From Fusobacterium_C necrophorum_A (GTDB taxonomy: Bacteria; Fusobacteriota; Fusobacteriia; Fusobacteriales; Fusobacteriaceae): a stretch of 64,000 nt of DNA. Position 1 is the stretch's first letter. Each line of letters opens with the position of its first letter. The stretch spans positions 30,462 through 94,461 of the forward strand of contig NZ_SBAP01000006.1 in NCBI RefSeq assembly GCF_004134945.1. Reading direction: 5' to 3'. Under the pieces are notes generated by a model. It had not been told where the DNA came from and did not search any database. It worked only from the letters and a program-made list of their open reading frames with translations. This document shows, piece by piece, positions 27,084-35,306 of this stretch. A program made the position numbers and the translations under genes.

Positions 27084-29768
27084 CTATTTCGCTTCCGCCC
27101 AAGTATCTCCAATATTGGTATTCACTTCCAATTCCACCTCTTCCAATTGAATGGTTTCCCTCATAAATCGTATCAGATTTTCTTCATATTCTTGCAATTT
27201 TCCCTCTTGGATTTCAAAAATCAATTCATCATGAACCTGCAACAAAAGATGAATATCCGTTTTCTGAGATAGCCAGGAGTAAATCTTAATCATCACCTTT
27301 TTTAAAATTTCCGCTGCCGTTCCCTGCACTACGGTATTGACAGCCATTCTTTCCGCTTGACTCTTCACCATTTTATTTTTAGAATGAATTCCGTCGATAA
27401 TTCTTCTTCTTCCGAAATAAGTCTCCACATATCCGTGTTCTTCCGCAAATGTAATAACCTGTCTTTCAAATTGAGCAACTCTCGGATATTGTGCAAAATA
27501 TCTTTTAATATATTCTCCGGCATCTTTCACGGAAATTCCCAACTCCTTCCCCAAACCGAAAGGAGTCTTTCCATAAATAATACTGAAATTAATAATCTTT
27601 GCCATAATTCTCTGCTCTCGGCTGACTTCCTCGTCCTCTTGCAACTCAAAAATTCTTTTCGCCGTCACACTATGTAAATCCTGTTTTTCTTGGTAGGCCT
27701 TCAGCAAATTTTCATCTTTGGAAAGAGAGGCCAGTACTCGTAATTCTACTTGAGAATAGTCGATACTCAATAATTTCCAACCTTCTCTTGCAATAAAACC
27801 CTGTCGAATTCGAATTCCTTCTTCCGTTTTGACGGGAATATTTTGTAAATTGGGATCGGAAGAAGATAATCGTCCCGTTACCGTTCCGATCTGATGATAA
27901 CAGGTGTGAATTCTATCCCCCTCTCCCGTCATTTTAGGAATAGGATCCACATAGGTATTCTTCAGTTTTGACAATTTTCGATATTCCAATAAATTACTTG
28001 CAATTTGAAAGCCTTGAGAACTCAAATGTTCCAAGACTTCCACGTCGGTAGAAAAACCTGTTTTTGTTTTCTTCCCCGTCGGCAAATTCAATTTTAAAAA
28101 TAAAATTTCTCCCAACTGTTTTGGGGAATTTAAATTAAATTCTTCGCCTGCCTCTTCCCAAATGGCTTTCTCCAATAAAGCCAATTTTTCTGTAAGTTCT
28201 AAGGAATATGTTTCAAAATACTTTCTGTCGATTTTAATTCCTATCCTTTCCATATCTGCCAACACAGGAATCAAGGGCAATTCCGTTTCCCACAGAACCG
28301 CTTCCAATTCTTTCTCTTTGACATCTTCCTCTAAAATATCCAGACAGGAGTACAAAACACCGGCACGATTTAATAAAAAATCTCCATATGCCTCTGCGGA
28401 CAAACTTTCCAATTTTTGTTTCGCAAACACTGTTTTTTCGTCTTCCGCTATTTTTTTCAAATAATATTGTCCAATCAAAGTATAGTCCTCTTTTGTTTGA
28501 GAGCTTACCAAATGATAGGCTATCATCATATCGTACACCGGCTTTGAAAAGGAAAAACCGAGCTTATACAATTCTTTTAAATGATAGGTATAGATTTTCC
28601 CTTTCAGTGTGGAAAAGAAGTGTTTACATTCTTCCAAATCCAAATTATTTCCTAATAAGCCCTCATGGAAAAAAGGAAGATAGAGATTTTTTTGAGAAAA
28701 AGTACAGGTGATTCCCAATCTGTCATATAGGAGCAACATCTTATCTTCCTCCGAAAAATCTTCCATTTCTTTCTTCAGTTCTTCGAATGATTTTATAATC
28801 TTCTTCTCTAGATTTTTCTCTTTCACTTCCGTTCTGCTTTCTTTCTCCACCTTAGGAGAAGCGGAAAAAAGATTTCCCTGTAGCAAACCTTTCTCTTCTT
28901 TTGTTTCCTCGCTTCCTAAACGCTTTAAAAAAGACTTGAATTCCAATTTTTGAAAAATTTCTCGTAAAGCTTCTTCCTTTTTTTCAAACTGCAATTCCTC
29001 CAAAGAAAAAGGAAAATCCAAATTTCTCTCGATCTTTGCCAAACTTCTGCTTAAAAAAGCAAGCTCCTTGTCCTCCTTCATAATCTGAATTAAAGTTTTT
29101 CCTACTCCCGGAAGCTCTGAAAGCTTATCGATATTTTCATAAATTCCCTCTAAATTTCCATATTTTTCCAGCATAGGAACCGCTTTTTTCGGTCCGATTT
29201 TTCGAACTCCGGGAATGCAATCGCTGCTGTCTCCGATCAAACCGAATAAATCCGGAATTTTTTCAGGATAGACATCGATATAATTCTTGACATCTTCCCT
29301 TGTTTTCAAGACTTCTTTTCCCAAAAGATAAATTTCAGTATTTTCATCCAAAAGCTGAGAAATATCCTTATCTCCCGTGACAATGGTTACAGGAATTCCT
29401 TTTTTTGACAACTTGGTAGAAAGACTCCCCAGAATATCATCCGCCTCATAACCGTCTATTTTAATTCTTTGAATCCCGAAAGCATCCAAAATAGCTTCAA
29501 TATAAGGAATTTGTTTGACCAAATCTTCCGGAGTTGTATCCCGATTCGATTTATATTCCGCATAGAGTTCCGTTCGTTTCAAGTGGCTCCTCTTAATATC
29601 AAAGGCTGCCGCCATGTATTCTGGTTCATATTCTTTCAACAATTGAAATAAACTTAAAAGAAAGCCGTACACAGCTCCTGTAGGCATTTCTTTGGTTCTC
29701 ATATTCATATTTGCATAATAAGCTCTATACATCATCGCACTGACATCTAGGAGTAATGCTCTTTTCAT
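27084..29768 (-). CDS. polA: DNA polymerase I
   Basis: 894 residues: 5'-3' exonuclease (ALLLDVSAMMYRAYYA, VTGDKDISQLL, GDSSDCIPGV), a 3'-5' exonuclease fold and a family A polymerase (IDYSQVELRVLASLS, AKIINFSIIYGKTPFGL, LLQVHDELIFEI). The proofreading site looks lost: the Exo I position reads MLLLYDRLGITC without DxE, and the Exo II region YHLKELYKLGF lacks its Asp. It removes RNA primers and fills gaps. First gene of the leftward operon, divergent from ssb. Confidence 0.95.
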   Translation of the reverse strand: MKRALLLDVSAMMYRAYYANMNMRTKEMPTGAVYGFLLSLFQLLKEYEPEYMAAAFDIKRSHLKRTELYAEYKSNRDTTPEDLVKQIPYIEAILDAFGIQRIKIDGYEADDILGSLSTKLSKKGIPVTIVTGDKDISQLLDENTEIYLLGKEVLKTREDVKNYIDVYPEKIPDLFGLIGDSSDCIPGVRKIGPKKAVPMLEKYGNLEGIYENIDKLSELPGVGKTLIQIMKEDKELAFLSRSLAKIERNLDFPFSLEELQFEKKEEALREIFQKLEFKSFLKRLGSEETKEEKGLLQGNLFSASPKVEKESRTEVKEKNLEKKIIKSFEELKKEMEDFSEEDKMLLLYDRLGITCTFSQKNLYLPFFHEGLLGNNLDLEECKHFFSTLKGKIYTYHLKELYKLGFSFSKPVYDMMIAYHLVSSQTKEDYTLIGQYYLKKIAEDEKTVFAKQKLESLSAEAYGDFLLNRAGVLYSCLDILEEDVKEKELEAVLWETELPLIPVLADMERIGIKIDRKYFETYSLELTEKLALLEKAIWEEAGEEFNLNSPKQLGEILFLKLNLPTGKKTKTGFSTDVEVLEHLSSQGFQIASNLLEYRKLSKLKNTYVDPIPKMTGEGDRIHTCYHQIGTVTGRLSSSDPNLQNIPVKTEEGIRIRQGFIAREGWKLLSIDYSQVELRVLASLSKDENLLKAYQEKQDLHSVTAKRIFELQEDEEVSREQRIMAKIINFSIIYGKTPFGLGKELGISVKDAGEYIKRYFAQYPRVAQFERQVITFAEEHGYVETYFGRRRIIDGIHSKNKMVKSQAERMAVNTVVQGTAAEILKKVMIKIYSWLSQKTDIHLLLQVHDELIFEIQEGKLQEYEENLIRFMRETIQLEEVELEVNTNIGDTWAEAK

Positions 29769-29919
29769 CTTTTCTGCTCCTCCTCATTTTCCTAAATTCT
29801 TGTTTTCCATGTTATTCTCTTTTTATATTATATCATTATTTCTTGGAAATAAGAAATGTTATTTCAGAAAAAAACGGAAAAGATATTTATGACATTCACT
29901 AGCGAAACTTCTTTTTTTT

Positions 29920-29928
29920 TGATATAAT
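29920..29928 (+). promoter_or_regulatory. Extended -10 promoter of ssb
   Basis: TGATATAAT on the plus strand is an extended -10 element. No good -35 was found. AGGAGG lies just before the ssb ATG about 32 bases downstream. Confidence 0.6.
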
Positions 29929-29959
29929 AGATGTATCAATATCATAAAGGAGGTATTTT

Positions 29960-30415
29960 ATGAATGTAATTTCATTGATGGGAAGATTGACTCGAGATCC
30001 GGAAGTAAAATTCGGACAAAGCGGAAAAGCTTATTGCCGTTTTTCAATTGCAGTCAATAGACCTTTTTCCAAAGATGAGGCAGATTTTATCAACTGTGTT
30101 TCTTTCGGAAAAACTGCGGAACTGATCGGAGAGTACTTTAGAAAAGGGCAACAAATTGCTCTCGTGGGAAGACTACAAATGAATCAATACGAATCCAATG
30201 GGGAAAAACGAACCTCTTATGATGTCGTTGTAGATACTTTTGATTTCATCGGGACAAAATCTTCCTCCGACACAAGAAGCTATGACAGCCCTTATGAACC
30301 GAGAACTTATGAGGCGAGAAGCCCGGAAACAAAACCCGCAGCCGCTTCAAAAAGAGATAGCTTTGAAGACAATTTGGACTCTGAAGCAATGCTGGATGAT
30401 GAATTCCCATTCTAA
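29960..30415 (+). CDS. ssb: Single-stranded DNA-binding protein (chromosomal)
   Basis: 151 residues: OB-fold (MNVISLMGRLTRDPEVKFGQ, YCRFSIAVNRPF, DFINCVSFGKTAELI), a flexible linker and the acidic tip DDEFPF that recruits partner proteins. Divergent from polA. A second SSB lacking that tip is coded in the conjugative element near 58.3 kb. Confidence 0.95.
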   Translation: MNVISLMGRLTRDPEVKFGQSGKAYCRFSIAVNRPFSKDEADFINCVSFGKTAELIGEYFRKGQQIALVGRLQMNQYESNGEKRTSYDVVVDTFDFIGTKSSSDTRSYDSPYEPRTYEARSPETKPAAASKRDSFEDNLDSEAMLDDEFPF

Positions 30416-30438
30416 TATATATTTTTAGGAGGATTGTG

Positions 30439-30987
30439 ATGGCAGAAACGAAATATGTAAACTTGAATAAGGTCTATACAAAACGAGGAGATAAAGGAAA
30501 AACAGATTTATTTGGTGGAAGTCAAGCTTCCAAGGCAAGTTTGAAAGTCAATGCCTATGGTGCTGTTGATGAATTAGGTGCCTTTCTTGGTTTGGTTCGC
30601 TTTTACTCTAAGGAGGAAGATATTCGAGCTTTGATCTTGGAATTACAAAAAAAACTATTGATTGTAGGCGGTTTCTTGGCAAGCGACGAAAAGGGACAAG
30701 CGATGATGAAAGCTAAGATTGAAGAGGAAGATATTGCTTTTTTAGAAGAAAAAATTGATTTTTATAATGCGAAATTACCTGATTTATTTACCTTTATTCT
30801 TCCCGGTGATACGGAAGTTTCGAGCTATCTTCATGTGGCAAGAACCGTTGCCCGTCGAGCGGAAAGAACCATGGTCGCTCTGGCAGAAACAGAGACGCTA
30901 CAGGAAAACCTTTTGAAATATATAAACCGTTCTTCTGACTTACTTTTCATTCTTGCACGTTACGATGCAGAAATTCTTCAAAAATAA
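30439..30987 (+). CDS. Cob(I)yrinic acid a,c-diamide adenosyltransferase (PduO type)
   Basis: 182 residues. VYTKRGDKGKTDLFGG near the N-terminus binds ATP, and VARTVARRAERTMV holds the conserved Arg/Glu of PduO-type adenosyltransferases. It makes adenosylcobalamin from cob(I)alamin. The frame could open at a GTG three bases earlier, but AGGAGG is six bases before the ATG at 30439. It follows ssb closely; no other cobalamin gene or cobalamin riboswitch is here. Confidence 0.92.
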   Translation: MAETKYVNLNKVYTKRGDKGKTDLFGGSQASKASLKVNAYGAVDELGAFLGLVRFYSKEEDIRALILELQKKLLIVGGFLASDEKGQAMMKAKIEEEDIAFLEEKIDFYNAKLPDLFTFILPGDTEVSSYLHVARTVARRAERTMVALAETETLQENLLKYINRSSDLLFILARYDAEILQK

Positions 30988-30997
30988 GTTATATAAG

Positions 30998-31020
30998 AAT
31001 TAAAAGGGACTGTTGCAAAT
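30998..31020 (+). repeat. Left 23-bp inverted repeat of the ICE scar
   Basis: AATTAAAA followed by GGGACTGTTGCAAAT, the exact reverse complement of 33689-33711. It starts 10 bases after the adenosyltransferase stop codon. Confidence 0.9.
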
Positions 31021-31043
31021 TAAATAATATGAGTCCCAAAATA

Positions 31044-31087
31044 AAAAAGACACTAAAAAATATTTTCTTGTATTTTAGTGTCTTTTT
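31044..31087 (-). terminator. Bidirectional-looking terminator at the left end of the scar
   Basis: Stem AAAAAGACACTAAAA / TTTTAGTGTCTTTTT with a 14-base loop. It follows the topB-tail remnant (minus strand) and could also stop ssb/adenosyltransferase transcripts. Confidence 0.8.
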
Positions 31088-31103
31088 CATTTAAAAAAGT
31101 ATA

Positions 31104-31361
31104 TTACATAAATTTTTTAAGACCACTACGGCTGAAGTTCTGACAAAGAATTCCATACATTACAAAATCTATTCTTTCATCCGTTGTCTTTGCGGACTCA
31201 AATGTATCCCTCACAATGGTTACAAGGCTAATTCCCTTATGCGTTGCAATCAAATTTTTCTTATCTCTTTCTGCAAATCCCTTATAGATTATATTTTCTA
31301 TAATTCTTGCCCTTGTATAAAAAAGAGAAGCAGATATTACTCCACTTCTCCAATCAACCAT
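31104..31361 (-). pseudogene. DNA topoisomerase III (TopB) C-terminal fragment
   Basis: Residues about 14-60 of this open frame (FYTRARIIENIIYKG, NLIATHKGISLVTIV, FESAKTT) match the type IA topoisomerase region before the C-terminal end of ICE-type TopB. Both ends are foreign or frameshifted. It lies just after the toxin gene, 15 bp downstream. The matching start of topB is near 32.9 kb, so the two may be pieces of one gene. Confidence 0.65.
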
Positions 31362-31376
31362 GAATAGTTTAGTTTT

Positions 31377-31934
31377 TTACTTCCAGTCCAGCATTGCTCT
31401 TTCTAACTCTAAAAAATTACAATTTGCTCTTCTGATAACTCCTGTTTCCTTTTGCTTTTGGTATAACTTTTCTACCTTTTTCAAGACCTTTGTTTTTATC
31501 TTAAGGCAAAAAGCATATTCTTTTTCAAATAAGTCTTTGTATCTGATATCCTCAAGCTCATCAAATTCAATTCTTTCATAGCAGCCGGTCGGTACAGGTA
31601 TCATTTTCTTAATATCCAATATAGATAATATGTGCATTTTTTCTTCATCAGAATAATATTTGTAAATATCTCCATTTATAGTAATGCTATTATCAATTAC
31701 CTCGTAAATCAGAAAATGCTCATCGGAAACATTCTTCCATCTTCTATGTTTTTCTTTTGCAGAAGAAATTGGAATAAAATAATTATAACTTTCTATACCA
31801 ACAATAATTCCAACAAATGGCTTAATACTGTTTCTATATGATGGATTGTAATAAACTTCTGAGTCTATTTGATTTAGATATTCAAGGTAATCGGGATTTA
31901 CAGTATAAAATCCATATTTAATCGCTTCTGCCAT
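31377..31934 (-). CDS. Type III toxin-antitoxin system toxin, ToxN/AbiQ family endoribonuclease
   Basis: 185 residues, the usual size. Family marks: N-terminal KYGFYTVNPDYLEYLNQ, then KPFVGIIVGI, the catalytic-region string FIPISSAKEKH (conserved Ser and Lys) and KKMIPVP. ToxN-type RNases cleave A-rich RNA and are held inactive by a repeat RNA coded directly upstream. AGGAGAAGG precedes the ATG. The upstream promoter, tandem repeats and terminator complete a classical type III locus. It is the only intact gene in the ICE scar. Confidence 0.88.
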   Translation of the reverse strand: MAEAIKYGFYTVNPDYLEYLNQIDSEVYYNPSYRNSIKPFVGIIVGIESYNYFIPISSAKEKHRRWKNVSDEHFLIYEVIDNSITINGDIYKYYSDEEKMHILSILDIKKMIPVPTGCYERIEFDELEDIRYKDLFEKEYAFCLKIKTKVLKKVEKLYQKQKETGVIRRANCNFLELERAMLDWK

Positions 31935-31943
31935 TTCCTTCTC

Positions 31944-31973
31944 CTAAAAAAACAGAGAGGTTTTATCCTCTCC
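31944..31973 (-). terminator. Attenuating terminator between antitoxin RNA and toxin gene
   Basis: Minus strand GAGAGG, six-base loop, CCTCTC and a run of seven T, about 10 bases before the toxin start. In type III loci such a terminator sets the excess of antitoxin RNA over toxin mRNA. Confidence 0.85.
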
Positions 31974-32065
31974 GCTCGCTTTAATGCTTCACCTTTGGGA
32001 TATAGGTAGTGAGACACCTTCTTTAATGCTCCACCTTTAACGGTAGCGGGACACCCTCTTTATTT
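31974..32065 (-). ncRNA. Type III antitoxin RNA with tandem repeats
   Basis: Reading the minus strand, repeat 1 is 32025-32061 (37 nt) and repeat 2 is 31983-32024 (42 nt), followed by a short start of a third. Both begin AAAGA(A/G)GGTGTC, share CTACC in the middle and end AAAGGTG(G/A)AGCATT, so the ends are conserved and the loop varies. CTACC and GGTG can pair, giving the hairpin or pseudoknot core expected of a ToxI-type guide. Two-plus repeats resemble the CptIN subfamily rather than ToxIN (five or more). Confidence 0.82.
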
Positions 32066-32071
32066 ACTAAA

Positions 32072-32100
32072 AGTATAGCAAATATTTTTAGAAATGTCAA
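32072..32100 (-). promoter_or_regulatory. Consensus promoter of the type III TA locus
   Basis: Minus strand TTGACA (32095-32100), 17-base spacer, TATACT (32072-32077). The transcript would start close to 32065, just before the first repeat. Confidence 0.9.
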
Positions 32101-32147
32101 ATCAAGAAATTTCCTAAACGATATTCTCCTGTTATTAATACTATATT

Positions 32148-32880
32148 CTATTTGTTCAAAAAATCACTCCCTTTCCTCATTTCTGTAATAGTCTTTTGTT
32201 TTTCTTTTCTCTGTTCATATTTTTCGCGTTGTTCTTTTGATGTCGAATACACTTTTTTAATAAATTCTTCTTCGTTTAGCTTCACATATCCGCTTACTTC
32301 CTGTATGCTTTCCCATACTAACTTTGTCAGAACTTCACTTCGGATATAGTATGATGAGCATTCTTTTTGGAAATTTGTCCTTGCCAAGTTATACTTTGAG
32401 CAAATATATTCATCTTTCGGAGAACGCCTTTTATCTGTCTTTCTTCCTAACCAATCTCTTTTAAACCCTGCTTTTCCACGACGGTTATACATTTTAGTCC
32501 GCAGTCAGCACAATACACAAGTCCGGTTAATGGATTTGCCTTTCCCGTACTGTCGGTTCTTCTTATTACCTTTCTTAACTTTTGTACAGTATTAAAGGTT
32601 CCTTCATCAATAATTGCTTCTTGTGTATTCTCAAATATTATCCAATCTTCTTTTGGAGCTTTTTTATTCGTTTGCTTTTATAGGACTCTTATAAGTGCGG
32701 AAATTCACAGTATGACCCATATATTCCTGTCTGCTTAAAATGTTGCTTCCTGCTGTTCCTCTCCAAAGGTACAGCTCTGCACTGTTATAGCTGGATTGTG
32801 GTTTCCCATTCCCCTTTGAGCAAGGTAATATGACGGTCTTTCAATTTTTTCTTCTGTTAGAATTTTAGCTATTTGATACG
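32148..32880 (-). pseudogene. Large serine recombinase fragment (DUF4368/zinc-ribbon type), several frameshifts
   Basis: Reading the minus strand across frames gives recombinase-domain pieces PYQIAKILTEEKIERPSYY, SNILSRQEYMGHTVNFRTYK, KEDWIIFENTQEAIIDE and a zinc-ribbon GKANPLTGLVYCADCGL, followed by an open 114-codon stretch (KRDWLGRKTDKRRSPKDEYIC, SGYVKLNEEEFIKKV). This order is that of serine recombinases in Tn1549/Tn4451-like elements. The catalytic N-terminal domain is missing and at least two frameshifts interrupt it, so it is dead. Confidence 0.8.
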
Positions 32881-32985
32881 GACCATTTCCCTCATAGTAG
32901 CGTCTTTCTTATTATTCGCTCCTATAATCTTGACAATAGATACGGCTACGCTCGGTTTTTCTGCTATCACAAGTTTATGTTCCAT
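32869..32985 (-). pseudogene. DNA topoisomerase III (TopB) N-terminal fragment
   Basis: Starts at an ATG with GGAGGG upstream and codes EHKLVIAEKPSVAVSIVKII, the TOPRIM start of TopB. After about 28 residues it frameshifts (YYEGNG continues in another frame) and runs directly into recombinase sequence. Only the first few percent of the gene is left. Confidence 0.8.
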
Positions 32986-33116
32986 GTATATTTTCCCTCC
33001 TGTTTTCAATAAAAAAGAGCAAAAGATTTTACTCTCTCGCTCTTCTTTTTGCACCAAATATTATATTGTTTTTGGTGCAAATAGTCAATGGCAATAAAGT
33101 TCACAACACTTTGTAT

Positions 33117-33414
33117 TTAAATATCTTCCGTTTCAGAGACTTCGCTTTCCTCATTCTCCTCAGCTTCTGAGAAAAAATCCTCTTCTTCAAGACTTTCAAG
33201 TTCCTCTTTCTTTTTCTTCTTTAGAACCCTGAATAATATCCACCGCCTAAAGCACCTGCTACTACAAAAGCTAAAAGGATATATGTGCCTAAATCACTCT
33301 TTTCTTTCTTATAGACCTTTACATCTTCAAAGATGCATTTTACATTCACTTCCACCTCTGTTTGGACAGCCTTATCACTTGTAGGCGTATCCGTTTTTCC
33401 ATTTATAATTTCCT
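33117..33414 (-). pseudogene. DUF4366 (CD1107-type) mobile-element protein fragment, frameshifted
   Basis: The minus strand codes a linker, a transmembrane helix (LGTYILLAFVVAGALGGGYY) and, after a frameshift, a lysine-then-acid-rich tail (KKKKKEELESLEEED...SETEDI). This fits the C-terminus of DUF4366 proteins found next to topB in Tn1549-like elements. The N-terminus is gone. Confidence 0.65.
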
Positions 33415-33421
33415 AAAGAAC

Positions 33422-33458
33422 AAAGAAAAAACAGTAAACCTTTTTTGATTTACTGTTT
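33422..33458 (-). terminator. Terminator inside the ICE scar
   Basis: Stem AAACAGTAAA / TTTACTGTTT followed on the minus strand by T-rich sequence, after the small remnant at 33.5-33.6 kb. Confidence 0.7.
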
Positions 33459-33498
33459 CATGAATTGCTATGTTATAGCTTATGTTTAGTCGTTTGAG

Positions 33499-33627
33499 TT
33501 AGACAAACTCCATTTTATTTATAGCCATCTTCATTATATTATCGCCTATCCTTGCAAGTAAACGATGAGAGAAGCGAATATTAGGGCTTTTCATATCATA
33601 GTAGCCTAACATATAGCCCTTTATTGC
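33499..33627 (-). pseudogene. Unrecognised coding remnant
   Basis: About 42 codons without a start: AIKGYMLGYYDMKSPNIRFS, then HRLLARIGDNIMKMAINKMEFV and a stop. The composition looks like real protein. I cannot name the family. It is followed by a good terminator, so it is probably the 3' end of a deleted gene of the element. Confidence 0.4.
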
Positions 33628-33688
33628 AATTTACAATTTTTTTATTAAGAAAGAAAAAACTGTCACAAATGAATGATAAAAATCATCC

Positions 33689-33711
33689 ATTTGCAACAGT
33701 CCCTTTTAATT
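33689..33711 (-). repeat. Right 23-bp inverted repeat of the ICE scar
   Basis: Exact reverse complement of 30998-31020. It ends 10 bases before the PTS gene stop codon. A nearby short palindrome (AAATGAATGAT...ATCATCCATTT, with one mismatch) lies just inside and may be part of an insertion-sequence end. Confidence 0.9.
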
Positions 33712-33720
33712 TACTCTCTT

Positions 33721-35292
33721 CTACAACAAGCTGTCAAAAGCTGCTCTGACTTGTCCTACTGAAAAACCGATAATAATTTGAAAGGAGTTTCCATTTCGTA
33801 CTACACCTTTGGCTCCCGCCTCTTTGAAAGCGGTATCTCCTTCCACAATACTCTCCTCTTTTACCTTGACACGAAGTCTGGTAACACAATTTGTAACTTC
33901 CACAATATTTTCTTTTCCTCCAAGAGCTTCTAAAATTCTCTTCGCTTGTTCCAAGTATCTCTCTTCATCTGTCATTTTTTCTTGAGAAACTTTTTGAGTT
34001 CGTTCTCTATACTCTTTTTTACTGTATAACTTTGTTTCTTCTTCCTCTTCTTCCCGTCCCGGAGTTTTTAAATTAAATTTTAAAATCAAAAATCGAAACA
34101 CAAAAAAGTAAATCCCTGAAAAAATAAGTCCGATTCCTATTTGTACTATCATTTGTGCCGCATGATTGGAAAACATCGGTAACCAGTTAATTGCAAGAAA
34201 ATCAATCAATCCGCTTCCGAAATTCCCGACTACTCCAAACAAATACATCAGACTTGACATACAAGCTCCCAATACCGAATGAACCAAAAATAAAACGGGA
34301 GCAGCAAATAGGAAAGTAAACTCTATCGGTTCCGTGATCCCTGTTAAAAATCCTGTCAAAGCAGCAGGAATCAACAATCCTGCCACAATTTTTTTCTTAG
34401 AACTTTTAGAGCACATATACATAGCCAAAGCTGCTGCCGGCAAACCAAATACTTTCGAGTTTCCATGCAGAGCAAATCCTCCTTGCGGGAAAATTTCTTT
34501 TAAAGGCTCCACTGCTGTCGCAAATTCTTGAATATGTGTTGCCCAATAAGCAGTAATTCCATTTTCTACAACAGCAGGTCCAAACATAAAAGGTCCATAA
34601 ATAAAGTGATGTAATCCCGTTGGAATCAATAATCTTTCCAATAAAGTATAGCTGAATACTCCTGCGACTCCTGCTCCCTTCAAAAATCCTTGTAAAGCGG
34701 CAATTCCTAATTGTACCTTCGGCCAAATCATTGCAGTTGCAAATGCCGCCGGAATCATCAAAACAAACCCCAAAATGATAACATAAGAACTTCCTTGAAA
34801 AATTCCTAACAATTCAGGTAATTTTTTATCAAAATATTTATTATGCAAATACACGGAAATGGCTGCAATAAAAATAGAACCGATAATAGAAGTATCCAAG
34901 GTTTTTACTCCTGCTACCATTGTAATTCCGGGAATTTTTTCCATACTCATGTCAATTCCAAAAAAAGAAAATTGTGTTAAAAAAGAATTGATAAAATAAT
35001 GAAAGGTCATATAGATAACAAAGGTTTCCAATGCAGCTCTTCCATTGGCTTTCTTTGCCAAACCAATCGGAATTCCTAACGCAAACACAACAGGCATTTG
35101 ATTGAATAACGTCCATCCTCCCTGTTCTACAACTACCCAAAAATTGTACCATAAACTTCCTTGCTCCGCAATGCTTCCCACTAAATTGGGATTCTTTAAA
35201 ATAGAAGTTATTCCTACCACTAAACCTGCAAAAGCGAATAATACAGAGGGCATCAACATAGCTCCGCCAAATCTTTGTAACTTTTGTAACAT
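33721..35292 (-). CDS. PTS maltose/alpha-glucoside-specific transporter subunit IICB
   Basis: 523 residues: membrane EIIC (about 1-415) and cytoplasmic EIIB with the phosphocysteine in VTNCVTRLRVKVK. EIIC features include GLHHFIYGPF, FALHGNSKVFGLPAAALAMY and TGITEPIEFTFLF. The glucose-superfamily sequence and the neighbouring malQ suggest maltose or other alpha-glucosides. No EIIA domain, so it must borrow a general EIIA. AGGAGGAATT precedes the ATG. A charged linker (EEEEEE) joins the domains. Confidence 0.88.
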   Translation of the reverse strand: MLQKLQRFGGAMLMPSVLFAFAGLVVGITSILKNPNLVGSIAEQGSLWYNFWVVVEQGGWTLFNQMPVVFALGIPIGLAKKANGRAALETFVIYMTFHYFINSFLTQFSFFGIDMSMEKIPGITMVAGVKTLDTSIIGSIFIAAISVYLHNKYFDKKLPELLGIFQGSSYVIILGFVLMIPAAFATAMIWPKVQLGIAALQGFLKGAGVAGVFSYTLLERLLIPTGLHHFIYGPFMFGPAVVENGITAYWATHIQEFATAVEPLKEIFPQGGFALHGNSKVFGLPAAALAMYMCSKSSKKKIVAGLLIPAALTGFLTGITEPIEFTFLFAAPVLFLVHSVLGACMSSLMYLFGVVGNFGSGLIDFLAINWLPMFSNHAAQMIVQIGIGLIFSGIYFFVFRFLILKFNLKTPGREEEEEETKLYSKKEYRERTQKVSQEKMTDEERYLEQAKRILEALGGKENIVEVTNCVTRLRVKVKEESIVEGDTAFKEAGAKGVVRNGNSFQIIIGFSVGQVRAAFDSLL

Positions 35293-35306
35293 AATTCCTC
35301 CTTTAT

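Larger units (their letters stand above)
30998..33711. mobile_element. Scar of a Tn1549-like integrative conjugative element, bounded by 23-bp inverted repeats
   Basis: Everything between the two 23-bp inverted repeats is foreign to its neighbours and mostly broken. From right to left it has an unrecognised remnant, a DUF4366 protein fragment, a topB start, part of a DUF4368-type serine recombinase, an intact type III toxin-antitoxin locus and a topB tail. DUF4366-topB order is typical of Tn1549/CTn-type elements (family knowledge). No intact transposase or transfer gene remains. The repeat core GGGACTGTTGCAAAT resembles insertion-sequence ends (IS6/IS1182 style), so insertion sequences probably mediated the deletion. 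Confidence 0.75.

Noticed and set aside
31983..32061. CRISPR array from the repeats near 32.0 kb
   Set aside because: The units are adjacent with no spacers, no cas genes are present, and they precede a ToxN-type gene.
33689..33711. Interpreting the 23-bp repeats as an intact insertion sequence
   Set aside because: No transposase is present between them and no direct target duplication is seen outside.
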